The notes beneath the pieces were generated by a model. That model made no database searches and was not told where the DNA came from. It was given only the letters and a program-made list of their open reading frames with translations. Both the position numbers and the translations under genes were made by a program. Below are positions 1 to 9,158 of a stretch of DNA of 64,000 bases, piece by piece. Positions within the stretch are counted from its first letter, which is position 1, and every line of letters begins with the position of its first letter. This stretch comes from Natronincola ferrireducens (GTDB lineage Bacteria > Bacillota > Clostridia > Peptostreptococcales > Natronincolaceae): assembly GCF_900100845.1 (NCBI RefSeq), contig NZ_FNFP01000001.1, forward strand, positions 248,001-312,000. The letters run 5' to 3'.

Positions 1-593
1 GAGTGATGCCTATGGCAACCTCTAGAATTTTTACCAATGGGAACCTAGAGCAGACAGAAAACCCCCTAGATTTAGCTATAGAAGGGGAAGGTTTTTTTGC
101 CGTGGAAACCCCTGCAGGGGAGATTGTATACACGAGGGATGGAAACTTTAAACTCAGTGTTGATATGGATGAGATGTGGCTGGTAACGGCAGAGGGATAT
201 ATGGTATTATCAGAATTTGATGCTGAAATCGTCTTTATGGAGGGAATGAAAAACATAAACATTTCTGAAATGGGCACCATTACAGCAGAAAATGAGGATG
301 GGGAGATTGAGGAGATTGCCACCATTAAGCTGGTTAAATTCATCAATCCTGAAGGTTTGGAAAATATAGGCAGAAATCTATATAAGGAGACAATAGCCTC
401 TGGAGAGGCAATTTCTATGGAGGATGAAAACAGAACCAGCACTGTCCGTCAAGGCTACCTAGAAACCTCCAATGTCCAAGTAATTGATGAGATGGTTCGC
501 ATGATCACAGCCCAAAGGGCTTATGAAATTAATTCAAAGACCATTCAAACCGCCGATGATATGCTGGGAATGGCAAATAACCTAAAAAGATAG
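1..593 (+). CDS. flgG: Flagellar basal-body rod protein FlgG, 5' truncated by the window
   Basis: This is the C-terminal part of a rod/hook family protein, about 196 residues. The reading frame is open at the left edge, so the GTG at base 3 is not a trustworthy start; FlgG is usually about 260 residues. The middle (DLAIEGEGFFAVETPAGEIV, TRDGNF) is the typical rod-protein core. The end (GYLETSNVQVIDEMVRMI, then AQRAYEINSKTIQTADDML) is the conserved C-terminal helix that packs in the axial structure. FlgG forms the distal rod through the cell envelope. The next gene is an FlgJ-like rod protein, which supports a rod operon. FlgF is the alternative; the C-terminal helix favours FlgG. Confidence 0.85.
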   Translation, partial: VMPMATSRIFTNGNLEQTENPLDLAIEGEGFFAVETPAGEIVYTRDGNFKLSVDMDEMWLVTAEGYMVLSEFDAEIVFMEGMKNINISEMGTITAENEDGEIEEIATIKLVKFINPEGLENIGRNLYKETIASGEAISMEDENRTSTVRQGYLETSNVQVIDEMVRMITAQRAYEINSKTIQTADDMLGMANNLKR

Positions 594-708
594 CGTAAAA
601 AATGTAAAATCAAAAATTTAAAATGAATAATAAAAAATGCAAAATGAAAAATAAAGGTTAAAACCAACTTCTCTAGAATAATTCATTTTCTCTAGGGATG
701 TACTTATT

Positions 709-756
709 AATTTTGCATTTTACATTTTAAATTTTAAATTTTGCCCCGCAAGGGGC
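709..756 (+). repeat. Dispersed leader repeat, copy 1 (AT-rich tract plus GC palindrome)
   Basis: A run of ATTTT/CATTTT/TAAATTT words ends in a short GC palindrome, GCCCC-GCAA-GGGGC (743-756), 19 bases before the FlgJ-like start. A matching AT tract in the other orientation lies at about 600-655. The same arrangement recurs before fabZ, the yvyF-like gene and flagellin. Confidence 0.6.
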
Positions 757-775
757 GTCGAAAGGTTGGTTCCCT

Positions 776-1069
776 ATGAAAATAAATCATCCTTATATAA
801 ATATAGATAACATATCTAAACTAGAAAATATGAAAACCCCTGAAGATGATCAAAAGTTATTAGAGGTTTGCAGGGAGTTTGAGTCAATTTTCTTAAATAC
901 CATGCTTAAACAAATGCGACGAACTGTTCCTGATGGAGGACTGACGGAAAAGAGCTTTGCCCGTGATATGTATGAATCCCTACAGGACGAAGAGATGGCT
1001 AAGGAAATGGCCAGGGGGAAAGGTATCGGTCTTGCCCAAGAACTATATAAGCAGCTGTCTAAGAAATAA
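776..1069 (+). CDS. FlgJ-like rod-binding protein
   Basis: The 97-residue protein matches the rod-binding domain of FlgJ (FESIFLNTMLKQMRRTVPDG, then KSFARDMYESLQDEEMAKEM and GIGLAQELYKQL). It has no peptidoglycan hydrolase domain, as is usual for the short clostridial form. It should help cap or assemble the rod in the envelope. The start follows an AAAGG site about 10 bases upstream. It lies just after flgG and so is probably in the same operon, although about 180 bases of repeat DNA separate them. Confidence 0.85.
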   Translation: MKINHPYINIDNISKLENMKTPEDDQKLLEVCREFESIFLNTMLKQMRRTVPDGGLTEKSFARDMYESLQDEEMAKEMARGKGIGLAQELYKQLSKK

Positions 1070-1289
1070 TGAATAATGAAAAGGAATAAAGACGATGAAT
1101 AAGGGCAATGAATAATGTATAATGAATAACCAATAGAACAATGAATAATGTAAAATGAATAATGTAAAATGAATAATGAATAATGAGAGTCAAGTTCATT
1201 GAAAGCAAAGATTAATAATTTTTTGCTTTTAGTTTTGTTTTTTTCATTATTCATTATTCACTATTCATTAATCATTCTGCCATAGGCAG
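1070..1289. repeat. AATGAATAATG microsatellite and leader repeat, copy 2
   Basis: Bases 1066-1195 are degenerate repeats of AATGAATAATG/AATGTAAAATG. The reverse-complement words (CATTATTCATTATTCA) occupy 1243-1275, making a loose inverted repeat. It ends with the palindrome CTGCC-ATA-GGCAG (1277-1289), 20 bases before the fabZ start. Confidence 0.6.
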
Positions 1290-1309
1290 CAAGAAAGGTG
1301 TGACTTATT

Positions 1310-1744
1310 ATGGAACTAAATGTTATGGAAATACAAAAGAAAATACCCCATCGTTATCCCTTTTTATTGGTGGATAAAATCCTTGAGATGGAGGCAGGAA
1401 AATCTGCTGTAGGCATAAAAAATGTCACTATTAATGAACCTTTTTTCCAAGGTCATTTCCCCCAAATGCCCATCATGCCAGGAGTCCTCATTGTAGAAGC
1501 GTTGGCCCAAGTAGCAGGATTGACCTGTGTGGTGGGAGAAGAAAGTGAAGGGAAAATAGGGGTTTTTACAGGGATTGACAACTGTAAGTTTAGAAAACAG
1601 GTGGGCCCTGGAGACATTTTAAGACTAGAAGTAACCATTACCGCCTTTAGGAGAGGTATAGGCAAGGCAGAAGGAAAAGCCTATGTAGGAGAAGAATTAG
1701 CTTGTTCTGCTAACCTAACCTTTGCCATGGTGGAGCAAAAATAG
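1310..1744 (+). CDS. fabZ: 3-hydroxyacyl-[acyl-carrier-protein] dehydratase FabZ
   Basis: FabZ dehydrates 3-hydroxyacyl-ACP to trans-2-enoyl-ACP in cytoplasmic type II fatty acid synthesis. The 144-residue protein has the usual family length. It shows the diagnostic N-terminus ([15 protein letters not shown]) and the active-site block with the catalytic His ([20 protein letters not shown]) and Glu in the hot-dog helix. RBS GAAAGGTG lies about 10 bases before the ATG. A strong terminator follows at once, so it ends its transcription unit. Its position after rod genes is a gene-order trait rather than a functional link. Confidence 0.96.
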   Translation: MELNVMEIQKKIPHRYPFLLVDKILEMEAGKSAVGIKNVTINEPFFQGHFPQMPIMPGVLIVEALAQVAGLTCVVGEESEGKIGVFTGIDNCKFRKQVGPGDILRLEVTITAFRRGIGKAEGKAYVGEELACSANLTFAMVEQK

Positions 1745-1745
1745 T

Positions 1746-1775
1746 AATCCAGTTTAGTACTGGATTATTTTTTTT
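1746..1775 (+). terminator. Rho-independent terminator after fabZ
   Basis: Stem AATCCAGT/ACTGGATT (1746-1753 and 1759-1766), 5-base loop, then a run of T at 1768-1775. Confidence 0.85.
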
Positions 1776-1850
1776 GCATGAACATACAAAATTTTACAAT
1801 TAAGAGGATAAAATGACATCGACGGCGAATAAAAACAAATAAAAATCAAA

Positions 1851-3902
1851 ATGGGGGGAATAGGGTTGGGAAAAAGGTTTGGTAAGAAGAACTTAAGTTT
1901 AGTGATAATTTTATTATTGTTGATAAGTAGTATAACAGGGGTACTAGAAGGAATAAATGCCCAAGGGGTCACATTACCTGTTACACAGCTATTAAATGGT
2001 AGCTTTGAGGTTTGGGATAATGATAAACCTACAGGATGGTATGGTGAAAAAAGCAATATACCAGTAAGAAATATTCAAAAGTATACAAACTCTGTAAAAA
2101 GTGGAGATTATTCAGTAAAGCTAGTGAATCCTGGTACTAGCTGGCAGAGATTTACAAACCAAAGCTACTCCATACAAGAAAAGGTAAAATATACAGTTGC
2201 ATATTGGGTTAGAGGAAAAGGAGAAATAAGAAATAATTTTTACAGAGGAGGAACCTACTCAAGCTTCAACCCCTATATCACCATTGATACAGATGAATGG
2301 CAGAAGATCACGTGGGAATTCACCCATGATGAATCGGTAGAAGATGTAGAAATTATTATTTCCATCCGTAAAACCAATGAAGAAAAGGATCATATTCAAA
2401 TAGATAATGTGGTGGTAACTTCAAATCAGGAAGCGCCGATAGAACAAAAGGAATTGAGGATTTATCATACACCTACCTCTACAGCTGCAGAAATAGGTCA
2501 GCAGATGGAAATACCCTTTCTAACCAGTGGAGGTAAAGGAGCTGTTACAACAGCTGTATACTATAAAAAGCAAAGGGATGATGTTTTTAAAAAAATACCT
2601 GCAATAGGGGATGCCAATACCTATAAAATAGCTATACCAGGATATGAAATAACAGAAGATTTTGTCTATTATATCGTGGCAACTGATGATACAGGAACAG
2701 TAAGACATCCCGAAGAAGGTATCCATACTCTAAGGGTTATATCTCCGCCAGAGCCACCTAAACCAATATCTGTAGCAGAGGCTATTGCCAATAATAGTGG
2801 GGAGGCTACAGTAGAAGGGTATATTATAGGAATTGTATTCAATGGTCCTATTTATCAGTTTCAAGAACCATTTTCCCTAGCTATCAATTTAGCATTAGGA
2901 GATTCACCAGATGAAAGGAATCCCCTGAAAATCTTACCTGTTGAATTACCTGCTGGCTTCCCATCATTAAGACCACTGCTTAATTTAAAGGATAATCCCA
3001 ATAACTTAGGTAGAAAAGTAAGGCTTACAGGCCAGTTAGAAGCCTATTATACCGTACCAGGACTAAAGGGTATATCGGCTTATGAATGGGTAACGGAGCA
3101 AGAAGAAGATATAGAAGACGAGGAAGAAGAAGAGATAGAAGACGAGGAAGGGAAAGAAATAGAAGAAGAGGAAGGGAAAGAGATAGAAGATGAGGAAGGG
3201 AAAGAGATAGAAGATGAGGAAGGGAAAGAGATAGAAGATGAGGAAGGGAAAGATATAGAAGACGAGGAAGGGAAAGAAATAGAAGACGAGGAAGGGAAAG
3301 ATATAGAAGACGAGGAAGGGAAAGAAATAGAAGATGAGGAAGAGAAAGAAATAGAAGATGAGGAAGGGAAAGAGATACTACCCCTTCATCTAACGGATAT
3401 AAAAGACCATTGGGCGGCAGAATACATTGAGGAACTGGTATCCCTTGGAGTCATTAGGGGCTATACAAATGGTAGCTTTAAGCCAAATGATGATATTACT
3501 AGAGCTGAATTTGTCACGATTATAGTAAAGGCTTTTGGTCTAGAAAAGAAAGAAGATAAGCTCTTTGATGATACACAAAACCATTGGGCTAAGGAGTATA
3601 TTGCTACAGCTCAAGGTCATGGGATTATAAATGGCTATAACGATAGAATCTTTGGAACCAATGACAAGATTAACCGGGAACAAATGACGACTATCCTTGT
3701 AAAAGCAAGGGATTTAGAGATGGTGTCGGGAGGTAGGACATTCAGTGATGCAGAGGAAATTTCTGAATGGGCTGCAGCTATGGTAGAAACCGCAGTAGCA
3801 CATCATATTATTTCCGGCTATACCGATGGTAGTTTTAAACCAAAGAACAATACCACAAGAGCAGAGGCGGCAACTATTGTTCTAAAGGCTTTAAAGCTAT
3901 AG
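1851..3902 (+). CDS. Secreted SLH-domain surface protein with acidic octapeptide repeats
   Basis: This 683-residue exported protein begins with a basic signal peptide (hydrophobic run LSLVIILLLLISS). About residues 40-190 resemble a carbohydrate-binding-like beta-sandwich (LNGSFEVWDNDKPTGWYGE). A loosely Fn3/Ig-like part follows, then an OB-fold-like DUF6359-type segment (SVAEAIANNSGEATVEGYII) near 305-420. Residues 421-508 are 11 octapeptides of type IEDEEGKE. Three SLH domains close it (DIKDHWAAEYIEELVSLGVI and two more), which bind pyruvylated secondary cell-wall polymer. The ATG at 1851 has no RBS. The in-frame TTG at 1866 has GGGGGG 8 bases upstream and is a likely alternative start. The ligand is unknown. 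Confidence 0.85.
   Translation: MGGIGLGKRFGKKNLSLVIILLLLISSITGVLEGINAQGVTLPVTQLLNGSFEVWDNDKPTGWYGEKSNIPVRNIQKYTNSVKSGDYSVKLVNPGTSWQRFTNQSYSIQEKVKYTVAYWVRGKGEIRNNFYRGGTYSSFNPYITIDTDEWQKITWEFTHDESVEDVEIIISIRKTNEEKDHIQIDNVVVTSNQEAPIEQKELRIYHTPTSTAAEIGQQMEIPFLTSGGKGAVTTAVYYKKQRDDVFKKIPAIGDANTYKIAIPGYEITEDFVYYIVATDDTGTVRHPEEGIHTLRVISPPEPPKPISVAEAIANNSGEATVEGYIIGIVFNGPIYQFQEPFSLAINLALGDSPDERNPLKILPVELPAGFPSLRPLLNLKDNPNNLGRKVRLTGQLEAYYTVPGLKGISAYEWVTEQEEDIEDEEEEEIEDEEGKEIEEEEGKEIEDEEGKEIEDEEGKEIEDEEGKDIEDEEGKEIEDEEGKDIEDEEGKEIEDEEEKEIEDEEGKEILPLHLTDIKDHWAAEYIEELVSLGVIRGYTNGSFKPNDDITRAEFVTIIVKAFGLEKKEDKLFDDTQNHWAKEYIATAQGHGIINGYNDRIFGTNDKINREQMTTILVKARDLEMVSGGRTFSDAEEISEWAAAMVETAVAHHIISGYTDGSFKPKNNTTRAEAATIVLKALKL
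3111..3374 (+). repeat. In-frame 24-bp tandem repeat, 11 units
   Basis: Eleven tandem 24-base units encode IEDEEGKE with small variants (IEDEEEEE, IEEEEGKE, IEDEEGKD, IEDEEEKE). Units are nearly identical at DNA level, alternating GATGAG/GACGAG and GAGATA/GATATA. They form a highly acidic linker before the SLH domains. The copy number should change readily by slippage. Confidence 0.95.
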
Positions 3903-3998
3903 AAATAGAAATATAGAAAGATAAAGGATGACAACTTGTCAGTGATAATAATGAAAATACAAGGAATATCATGTATAATATAGATAGTCTATAGAGAC

Positions 3999-4147
3999 TC
4001 TAAGGGACAAACCCCTTCATACTAATAAAGTAGAAATTAGAATTAATGGACTTGATCTAACTGGAAACACTAAACCTTTGGAACCATCACTGAAGGGTCC
4101 AGCGACGGCATAAATGTATACAATAGATTTAAAATCCCTGTCCTAGA
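3999..4147 (+). ncRNA. Candidate structured RNA upstream of a small Cse60-like gene
   Basis: A TATAAT hexamer at 3974-3979 precedes a segment with nested complementarity. A closing stem can form between TCTAAGGGACA (3999-4009) and TGTCCTAGA (4139-4147). An inner stem forms between CCCTTCA (4013-4019) and TGAAGGG (4091-4097). The loop region holds CTGGAAAC, and a GGAC motif could pair with GTCC at 4097-4100. I do not recognise the family. It does not match the c-di-GMP, SAM or other riboswitch consensus sequences I know. Confidence 0.35.
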
Positions 4148-4198
4148 AAAAGAATAACCCCATATACTAGAATAAAATAGTTTTTAGGGGGAAAAGAA

Positions 4199-4360
4199 AT
4201 GAAAATACAAATTTTTTCCGGCAGGAATAGAAAAGAATTAGAAGAGGAAATAAATCTCTTTATCCAAGATAAGCAAGTTGTTAGTATAGCTCAATCAGAA
4301 AGCTTTGGAGAAAGACATTGGCACATAACAATTACTGTAGTATATGAAGAGAGTTTTTAG
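4199..4360 (+). CDS. Small Cse60-like sporulation-type protein
   Basis: This is a 53-residue ORF beginning MKIQIFSGRNRKELEEEINL and ending HWHITITVVYEESF. The pattern (short beta strand, KELEEEIN helix, VVSI strand, final aromatic strand) resembles the Cse60 family (DUF2758), a small sigma-E-dependent sporulation protein in Bacillus of unknown function. A clear AGGGGG site precedes the ATG. The leader contains the candidate structured RNA at 3999-4147. Family assignment is by resemblance only; coding status is well supported by RBS and codon use. Confidence 0.6.
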   Translation: MKIQIFSGRNRKELEEEINLFIQDKQVVSIAQSESFGERHWHITITVVYEESF

Positions 4361-4381
4361 AGGTTATAAATATTTAAAAAA

Positions 4382-4409
4382 TTGTAAATTTAGTAAAAAA
4401 TAGTATAAT
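4382..4409 (+). promoter_or_regulatory. Sigma-A-type promoter, probably for phosphoglucomutase
   Basis: -35 TTGTAA (4382-4387), 16-base spacer, -10 TATAAT (4404-4409). It lies about 190 bases before the GTG start of the mutase gene. Confidence 0.5.
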
Positions 4410-4488
4410 GGAGAGGTAGGTAGTTGTGGATTTGAAATGCAAAAGCCCTGCTACAACAGAAGAAGAAACATCCTAAAATTTAAATATA

Positions 4489-4564
4489 GGCTCTGTTGAT
4501 GATAAATGTTAATATTTGAAAGGTATGGATCAGTCTAAAATCAACAATGAAATTTAACATAGCC
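4489..4564. repeat. MITE-like element, short copy
   Basis: A 76-base segment with ends GGCTCTGTTGAT... and ...TTTAACATAGCC shares its terminal sequences with the longer element at 57144-57311. Ends are imperfect inverted repeats; flanks TAAATATA and TAAACACA could be a decayed 8-bp target duplication. It sits between promoter and gene, in the 5' leader of the mutase. Confidence 0.5.
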
Positions 4565-4596
4565 TAAACACAAAAATGAAGTTAGGGGGCAGTACT

Positions 4597-6291
4597 GTGG
4601 ATTTACATATAATAAAAAATTATGAGACCTGGCTATTTGACCCATACTTTGATGAGGAAGTAAGGAAAGAATTAAAAGAAATTATGGGACAGGAAAAGGA
4701 AATTGAAGAACGGTTTTATAAGGACTTAGAGTTTGGCACAGGGGGGCTAAGGGGTATCATCGGAGCTGGTACCAATAGAATAAATAAATATACCATCAGA
4801 AAGGCCACCCAAGGCTTGGCTAATTATATAAAAGAACAAGGCTTCGAGGCAATAGATAGAGGGGTTGCCATTGCCTATGATTCCAGACATATGTCGAAGG
4901 AATTTGCAGAGGAGACAGCATTGGTTTTAGCTGCTAATGGTATAAGGGCCTATGTTTTTGAAGATTTAAGGGCTACACCACAGCTTTCCTTTGCTGTAAG
5001 ACATCTAAAGGCTACGGCGGGGATTGTCATTACCGCCAGTCATAACCCTCCTGAATACAATGGATATAAGGTGTATTGGGAGGATGGAGCCCAGATTGCA
5101 ACCAAGCTGGCAGGTGGAATTACGGAGGCCATCGGATCTATCCATGACTATTACACAATTGTACCTATGGATAAAGAGGAGGCCCAAAGGGCTGGGCTAT
5201 TACAATATATAGGAGAGGATATTGATAAAGCCTATATAGAAGCGGTAAAGAAACAGTCTCTAGGGGGAGAGATTGTTCAACAGGTGACTAAGGATTTTAA
5301 AATTATTTTTACTCCCCTCCATGGGACAGGCAATATTCCGGTAAGAAAAATATTGGAGGAAGTCGGCTTTGAAAATGTAAGGGTGGTTCCCCAACAGGAA
5401 ATGCCCGATAGTAACTTCCCTACTGTAGCCTATCCTAATCCAGAGGAGGAGGCAGCCTTCCAACTGGCTATAGAGATGGCGAAAAGGGAAGATGCCCATC
5501 TCATTATAGGAACGGATCCCGATTGTGACAGGGTAGGTGCTGTAGTGAAGAATAGAGAAGGAGAATACGTGCTGCTGACAGGCAACCAAGTAGGAGCACT
5601 GTTGGTGGAATACATATTATCCACCCTAAAGGAAAGAGGGTCTATGCCTGAAAATCCTGCAATTATAAAAACCATTGTTACCAGTGAAATGGGGGCTATC
5701 ATTGCAAAAAATTATGGTGTAAATGTATTCAATACCCTAACTGGATTTAAATATATAGGAGAAAAAATAAAGGAATTTAAGGAAACTGGCGAAAACACCT
5801 TTGTCTTTGGCTATGAGGAAAGCTATGGCTACTTGGCAGGAACCCATGCTAGAGATAAGGATGCAGTAGTGGCAAGTATGTTAATTTGTGAAATGGCGGC
5901 CTATTATTATACTAAAGGATTAACCCTTTATGAGGGATTAACAAATCTCTATGAGAAATACGGCTATTATTTAGAGGACCTAAAATCCATCACCCTAGAA
6001 GGGAAGGAAGGGATAGCAAAGATTCAAACCACCCTCCAAACCTTTAGGGATAATCCTCCCCAGCATATAGCTGGACACAAGGTGTTGGAGGTGGAGGATT
6101 ATTTGAATCAAACCAAGCTGCCGAAAGAAAATGTCTTAAAGTTCCTTCTAGAGAAGAATGCATGGATTGCTTTAAGACCTTCGGGAACAGAGCCGAAATT
6201 AAAAATTTATGTTGGTGTGATGGAGGATTCTTTACATAAAAGCAAGAAGAAGATAAAGGACTTCATTGACTATATGCTACAACAACTATAG
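4597..6291 (+). CDS. Phosphoglucomutase/phosphomannomutase (alpha-D-phosphohexomutase)
   Basis: It interconverts hexose 1- and 6-phosphates for wall polymer precursors and glycolysis, in the cytoplasm. Family signatures in order: phosphoserine loop (GIVITASHNPPEYNGYKVYW), metal loop (GTDPDCDRVGAVV), sugar-binding loop (FGYEESYGY), and phosphate-binding C-terminus (RPSGTEPKLKIYVGV). Length of 564 residues suits the PgcA-type mutases. I chose GTG 4597 because AGGGGG lies 7 bases upstream; the ATG at 4576 has no site. No strong terminator follows, only GC-rich complementary runs near 6293-6336. Confidence 0.93.
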   Translation: MDLHIIKNYETWLFDPYFDEEVRKELKEIMGQEKEIEERFYKDLEFGTGGLRGIIGAGTNRINKYTIRKATQGLANYIKEQGFEAIDRGVAIAYDSRHMSKEFAEETALVLAANGIRAYVFEDLRATPQLSFAVRHLKATAGIVITASHNPPEYNGYKVYWEDGAQIATKLAGGITEAIGSIHDYYTIVPMDKEEAQRAGLLQYIGEDIDKAYIEAVKKQSLGGEIVQQVTKDFKIIFTPLHGTGNIPVRKILEEVGFENVRVVPQQEMPDSNFPTVAYPNPEEEAAFQLAIEMAKREDAHLIIGTDPDCDRVGAVVKNREGEYVLLTGNQVGALLVEYILSTLKERGSMPENPAIIKTIVTSEMGAIIAKNYGVNVFNTLTGFKYIGEKIKEFKETGENTFVFGYEESYGYLAGTHARDKDAVVASMLICEMAAYYYTKGLTLYEGLTNLYEKYGYYLEDLKSITLEGKEGIAKIQTTLQTFRDNPPQHIAGHKVLEVEDYLNQTKLPKENVLKFLLEKNAWIALRPSGTEPKLKIYVGVMEDSLHKSKKKIKDFIDYMLQQL

Positions 6292-6634
6292 GGAGGGGGG
6301 ACAAGCTCCCCTCTGTAAGTTTACTGAAGGGGGGAGAAGAATCCATCTAATCATTGTAAGACCCATCAAATATTAGGAAAAGAATACCTTTAGTTGTTTT
6401 TTCGACAAAAATCTCAATAATTAGAATAACTGGAAACTGAGTTCAGGTATGGGAGCGCCACTATTATACAAGAACATAGAACATATCTGCCCAATAATTG
6501 TATCAAAAATAATATTGCTGAACAACAAAAAAACTGATTATTGTTAAAAACAAGTCTCTTGAAGGTAATGGTATGATATTTGCAAGAAAATAACTTAATT
6601 AAACCTTTAAAGGGTTAATTTGGGAGGGGATTTT
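6292..6634. other. Gene-free stretch before the chemoreceptor gene
   Basis: It holds two competing GC-rich complementarities (GAGGGG/CCCCTC, then CTCCCC/GGGGGGAG, 6293-6336) and otherwise AT-rich DNA. A CTGGAAAC word at 6430 also occurs in the candidate RNA at 3999-4147, but I see no shared structure. No ORF with an RBS was found. Confidence 0.6.
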
Positions 6635-8374
6635 ATGACAAAGGAAAAAGCCTATAGTAAGTCGAGGTCCATTAAGGTAAAAATATTATTTTTCTTTTTA
6701 ATCATCTTTATTATCAGTAATGTTATAATGAGCTCTGGATTTATATACAGATATAGACAAAACCTCATTAATAGGATTTCCAATGAGTTGATGACAGTTC
6801 TAAGGGCTACAGTTGCTAATATAGATGGAGACAGGTTTGAAGAAATCGTAAAATCCCAGGATGAAACCCATCTTTACTATGGAGAGTTAAGAAACTACTT
6901 AAATGATGTAAGGGTAAATACAGGATTTAAATATCTTTATACAGAAGCTTTTTTACCTAATGGGGATTTAATCTATATAGTAGATGGGGTAGGATTTGAT
7001 ACAGATGAGGTTAGTTTTTTAGGTGACCCAGTAGAAGAACAGGAAATAGAAGAGAGTCTTCAGGTTTATAAAGGGGAAGAAATCATTCAGGAGATCTATG
7101 AAACAGAAATGTGGGGAGAATTAATTACTGCTAAAATTCCTATCTATAATAGCAATGGCAAAATTGTAGGGATACTGGGGGGGGATCAGGATGCTAATAT
7201 TGTAAGACAGCTACTAAGGGGGATGATCTTATTTGTTGTGATTATCCTTATAGTGACATCTATTGTTGGAGGATTGATCATGGTTTTTGTCGCCCACAAA
7301 TTATTACAACCCCTTTCAATCATTAAGGAAAGTACTATGGAGGCTATGGAGGGGAACTTAACGGTGGATATTCCCATAAAATCCCAAGATGAGATTGGTT
7401 TATTAGCCCATGGATTTAATGAGATGATAAGGGGGTTAAAGACAATTGTATCCCATATCCATAAAAATACTGAAAAAATTTTAGAAACTACAGAAGTGTT
7501 AAGGGAAGGGACAGAAAATTCCAGTCAATCGGCCCAGCAGGTGGCAACTGCAATTTCCAGTATAGCTGAAGGATTACAGCTGCAGATGGAGGATGTAGAG
7601 GATGTAAAGGTGAGGATCCATGATATCAACAAAGCCATAGAAAATACCTTCCAACAATCCGAGAAGACGGTAATAGATGCAAAGGATGCTTATAAAAATG
7701 CTGAGGAAGGCAATGAAGCTATAGAAAAATCTACAGAAGTCATGTATCAAATTAGCCAAAGCATGGAACTATCCCAGGAGAAAATAAAAGTCCTTCAGGA
7801 AAATATAATAAATATCCTTAGTTTTGTTGATAGGATTTCCAATATTTCAGCCCAGACAAACATGCTGGCATTAAATGCAGCTATTGAAGCTGCTCGAGCA
7901 GGAAATCAAGGAAAGGGATTTGCTGTAGTGGCTGAAGAAGTAAGGAAGCTGGCGGTTGAGTCCTCCAGTGCTGCCAATGAAATATCGGGGTCATTGGCCA
8001 CCATTGATGGCAATATGAATGAAACAGTAGATTCTATCCATAAAGTAGTGGAGAAGGTAAAAACAGGTGTAGATATAACTGATTCAGTTAGAAGATATTT
8101 TGATAGGATTATGAAGTCCAATGCCGCCATAGAAAACAGTGCTAACGGCATATTTGAGTATGTGAAAGCGGTTACCACCAGTAGCAACGAAGTGGTGGAA
8201 AAAGTAGAAAGAACAGGAGCAATAGTCTCAAAATTTAGTCTTGAATCCCAAAACATAGCAGCCTCTTCTCAAGAACAAATGGCTGTAACAGAGGAAATTA
8301 ACCAGGCATTAAATTCATTGGCTGAAATGAGCAGAGAATTACAAACTACGGTAGATCAATTTAAAATAAAATAA
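6635..8374 (+). CDS. Methyl-accepting chemotaxis protein
   Basis: This 579-residue transmembrane chemoreceptor passes ligand state to CheA/CheW. It shows TM1 ([20 protein letters not shown]), an extracytoplasmic sensor of about 155 residues of unknown ligand, TM2 (near residues 197-220), a HAMP domain, and the signalling hairpin. The hairpin tip carries the near-invariant [20 protein letters not shown], followed by [18 protein letters not shown] 6635 is chosen because GGGAGGGG lies about 6 bases upstream; an in-frame TTG at 6620 overlaps that site. It is monocistronic with a strong terminator. Confidence 0.93.
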   Translation: MTKEKAYSKSRSIKVKILFFFLIIFIISNVIMSSGFIYRYRQNLINRISNELMTVLRATVANIDGDRFEEIVKSQDETHLYYGELRNYLNDVRVNTGFKYLYTEAFLPNGDLIYIVDGVGFDTDEVSFLGDPVEEQEIEESLQVYKGEEIIQEIYETEMWGELITAKIPIYNSNGKIVGILGGDQDANIVRQLLRGMILFVVIILIVTSIVGGLIMVFVAHKLLQPLSIIKESTMEAMEGNLTVDIPIKSQDEIGLLAHGFNEMIRGLKTIVSHIHKNTEKILETTEVLREGTENSSQSAQQVATAISSIAEGLQLQMEDVEDVKVRIHDINKAIENTFQQSEKTVIDAKDAYKNAEEGNEAIEKSTEVMYQISQSMELSQEKIKVLQENIINILSFVDRISNISAQTNMLALNAAIEAARAGNQGKGFAVVAEEVRKLAVESSSAANEISGSLATIDGNMNETVDSIHKVVEKVKTGVDITDSVRRYFDRIMKSNAAIENSANGIFEYVKAVTTSSNEVVEKVERTGAIVSKFSLESQNIAASSQEQMAVTEEINQALNSLAEMSRELQTTVDQFKIK

Positions 8375-8410
8375 ACAAAAGGATGGAGGATTTTCCTCCA
8401 TCCTTTTGTT
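8374..8410 (+). terminator. Strong terminator after the chemoreceptor gene
   Basis: A perfect 16-bp stem (arms at 8374-8389 and 8395-8410, core GGATGGAGG/CCTCCATCC) with a 5-base loop. The arms carry A- and T-rich ends, so it could work in both directions. Confidence 0.85.
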
Positions 8411-8472
8411 TCAAACCCGTAAAAGTTGTATAATATATAAAGAGAGCTTATATTTTATGGGGAGTGGGTTCT

Positions 8473-9153
8473 ATGAAGGTACTAATCATTGATGATGAGA
8501 AATTGCTAGTGAAGGGATTAAAAAAAAGCCTAGAGCAGGAGGGGTTTCAGGTTTCTGCTGCCTATGATGGGGAAGAGGGATTAAAGATCTTTGAAACCAA
8601 CGGTTTCGATCTGGTGATTTTAGATTTAATGCTACCTAAAATAGATGGCATCAGTGTTTGTCGTAGAATACGACAAATGGGGGATACACCAGTAATTATG
8701 CTGACCGCCAAGGACAGCGATGTTGATAAGATATTGGGTCTGGAACTGGGGGCGGACGATTACATGACCAAGCCCTTTAATACAAGAGAACTGATCGCCA
8801 GAATGCGGGCTATTCTCAGAAGAGTAGAAAAGCAGGAAAATAAAGAAAAAGAAACGGTTTATACCTCGGGGGATTTAGAGGTGAATCCTAATTATCGAGT
8901 TGTTAAAAAAACCGACAGAGAAGTGGAATTAACCCCTAAGGAGTTTGACATATTGGAGCTATTAATTCGAAACAAAGGAAGGGTTTTTTCAAGGGAGGAA
9001 ATCTTCACACTGGTTTGGCAGGAGCCCTGCTTAGATACTAGGACAATTGATGTACATATAAAAAATCTCCGGGAAAAGCTAAGGGATCATGGGAAAGAAT
9101 CACCCATGATTCAGACAAAATGGGGTGTAGGCTATTATTTTAGAAGGGATTGA
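8473..9153 (+). CDS. OmpR/PhoB-family response regulator
   Basis: The 226-residue protein has a receiver domain (VLIIDDEKLLVKGL, phospho-Asp in DLVILDLMLPKIDG, Thr in MLTAKDSD, Lys in MTKPF) and a winged-helix DNA-binding domain (LTPKEFDILELLI, RTIDVHIKNLREKL, KWGVGYYF). It is co-transcribed with a histidine kinase that starts 5 bases after its stop. ATG 8473 follows GGGGAG at 8459-8464; an in-frame GTG at 8464 overlaps that site and is unlikely. The target genes are unknown. The lipoprotein gene downstream is a candidate. Confidence 0.93.
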   Translation: MKVLIIDDEKLLVKGLKKSLEQEGFQVSAAYDGEEGLKIFETNGFDLVILDLMLPKIDGISVCRRIRQMGDTPVIMLTAKDSDVDKILGLELGADDYMTKPFNTRELIARMRAILRRVEKQENKEKETVYTSGDLEVNPNYRVVKKTDREVELTPKEFDILELLIRNKGRVFSREEIFTLVWQEPCLDTRTIDVHIKNLREKLRDHGKESPMIQTKWGVGYYFRRD

Positions 9154-9158
9154 TAGAA

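Noticed and set aside
3111-3374. Regular 24-base repeats resembling a CRISPR array
   Set aside because: The units are contiguous with no spacers and stay in frame within an SLH protein gene.
3999-4147. c-di-GMP riboswitch before the Cse60-like gene
   Set aside because: The GGCAAACC/GGACGCAAAGCC blocks of class I and the AUUGGGCAC-like core of class II are absent; only CTGGAAAC is suggestive.
6292-6634. Riboswitch before the chemoreceptor gene
   Set aside because: Only a CTGGAAAC word and GC-rich runs are seen; no closing stem or known core could be drawn.
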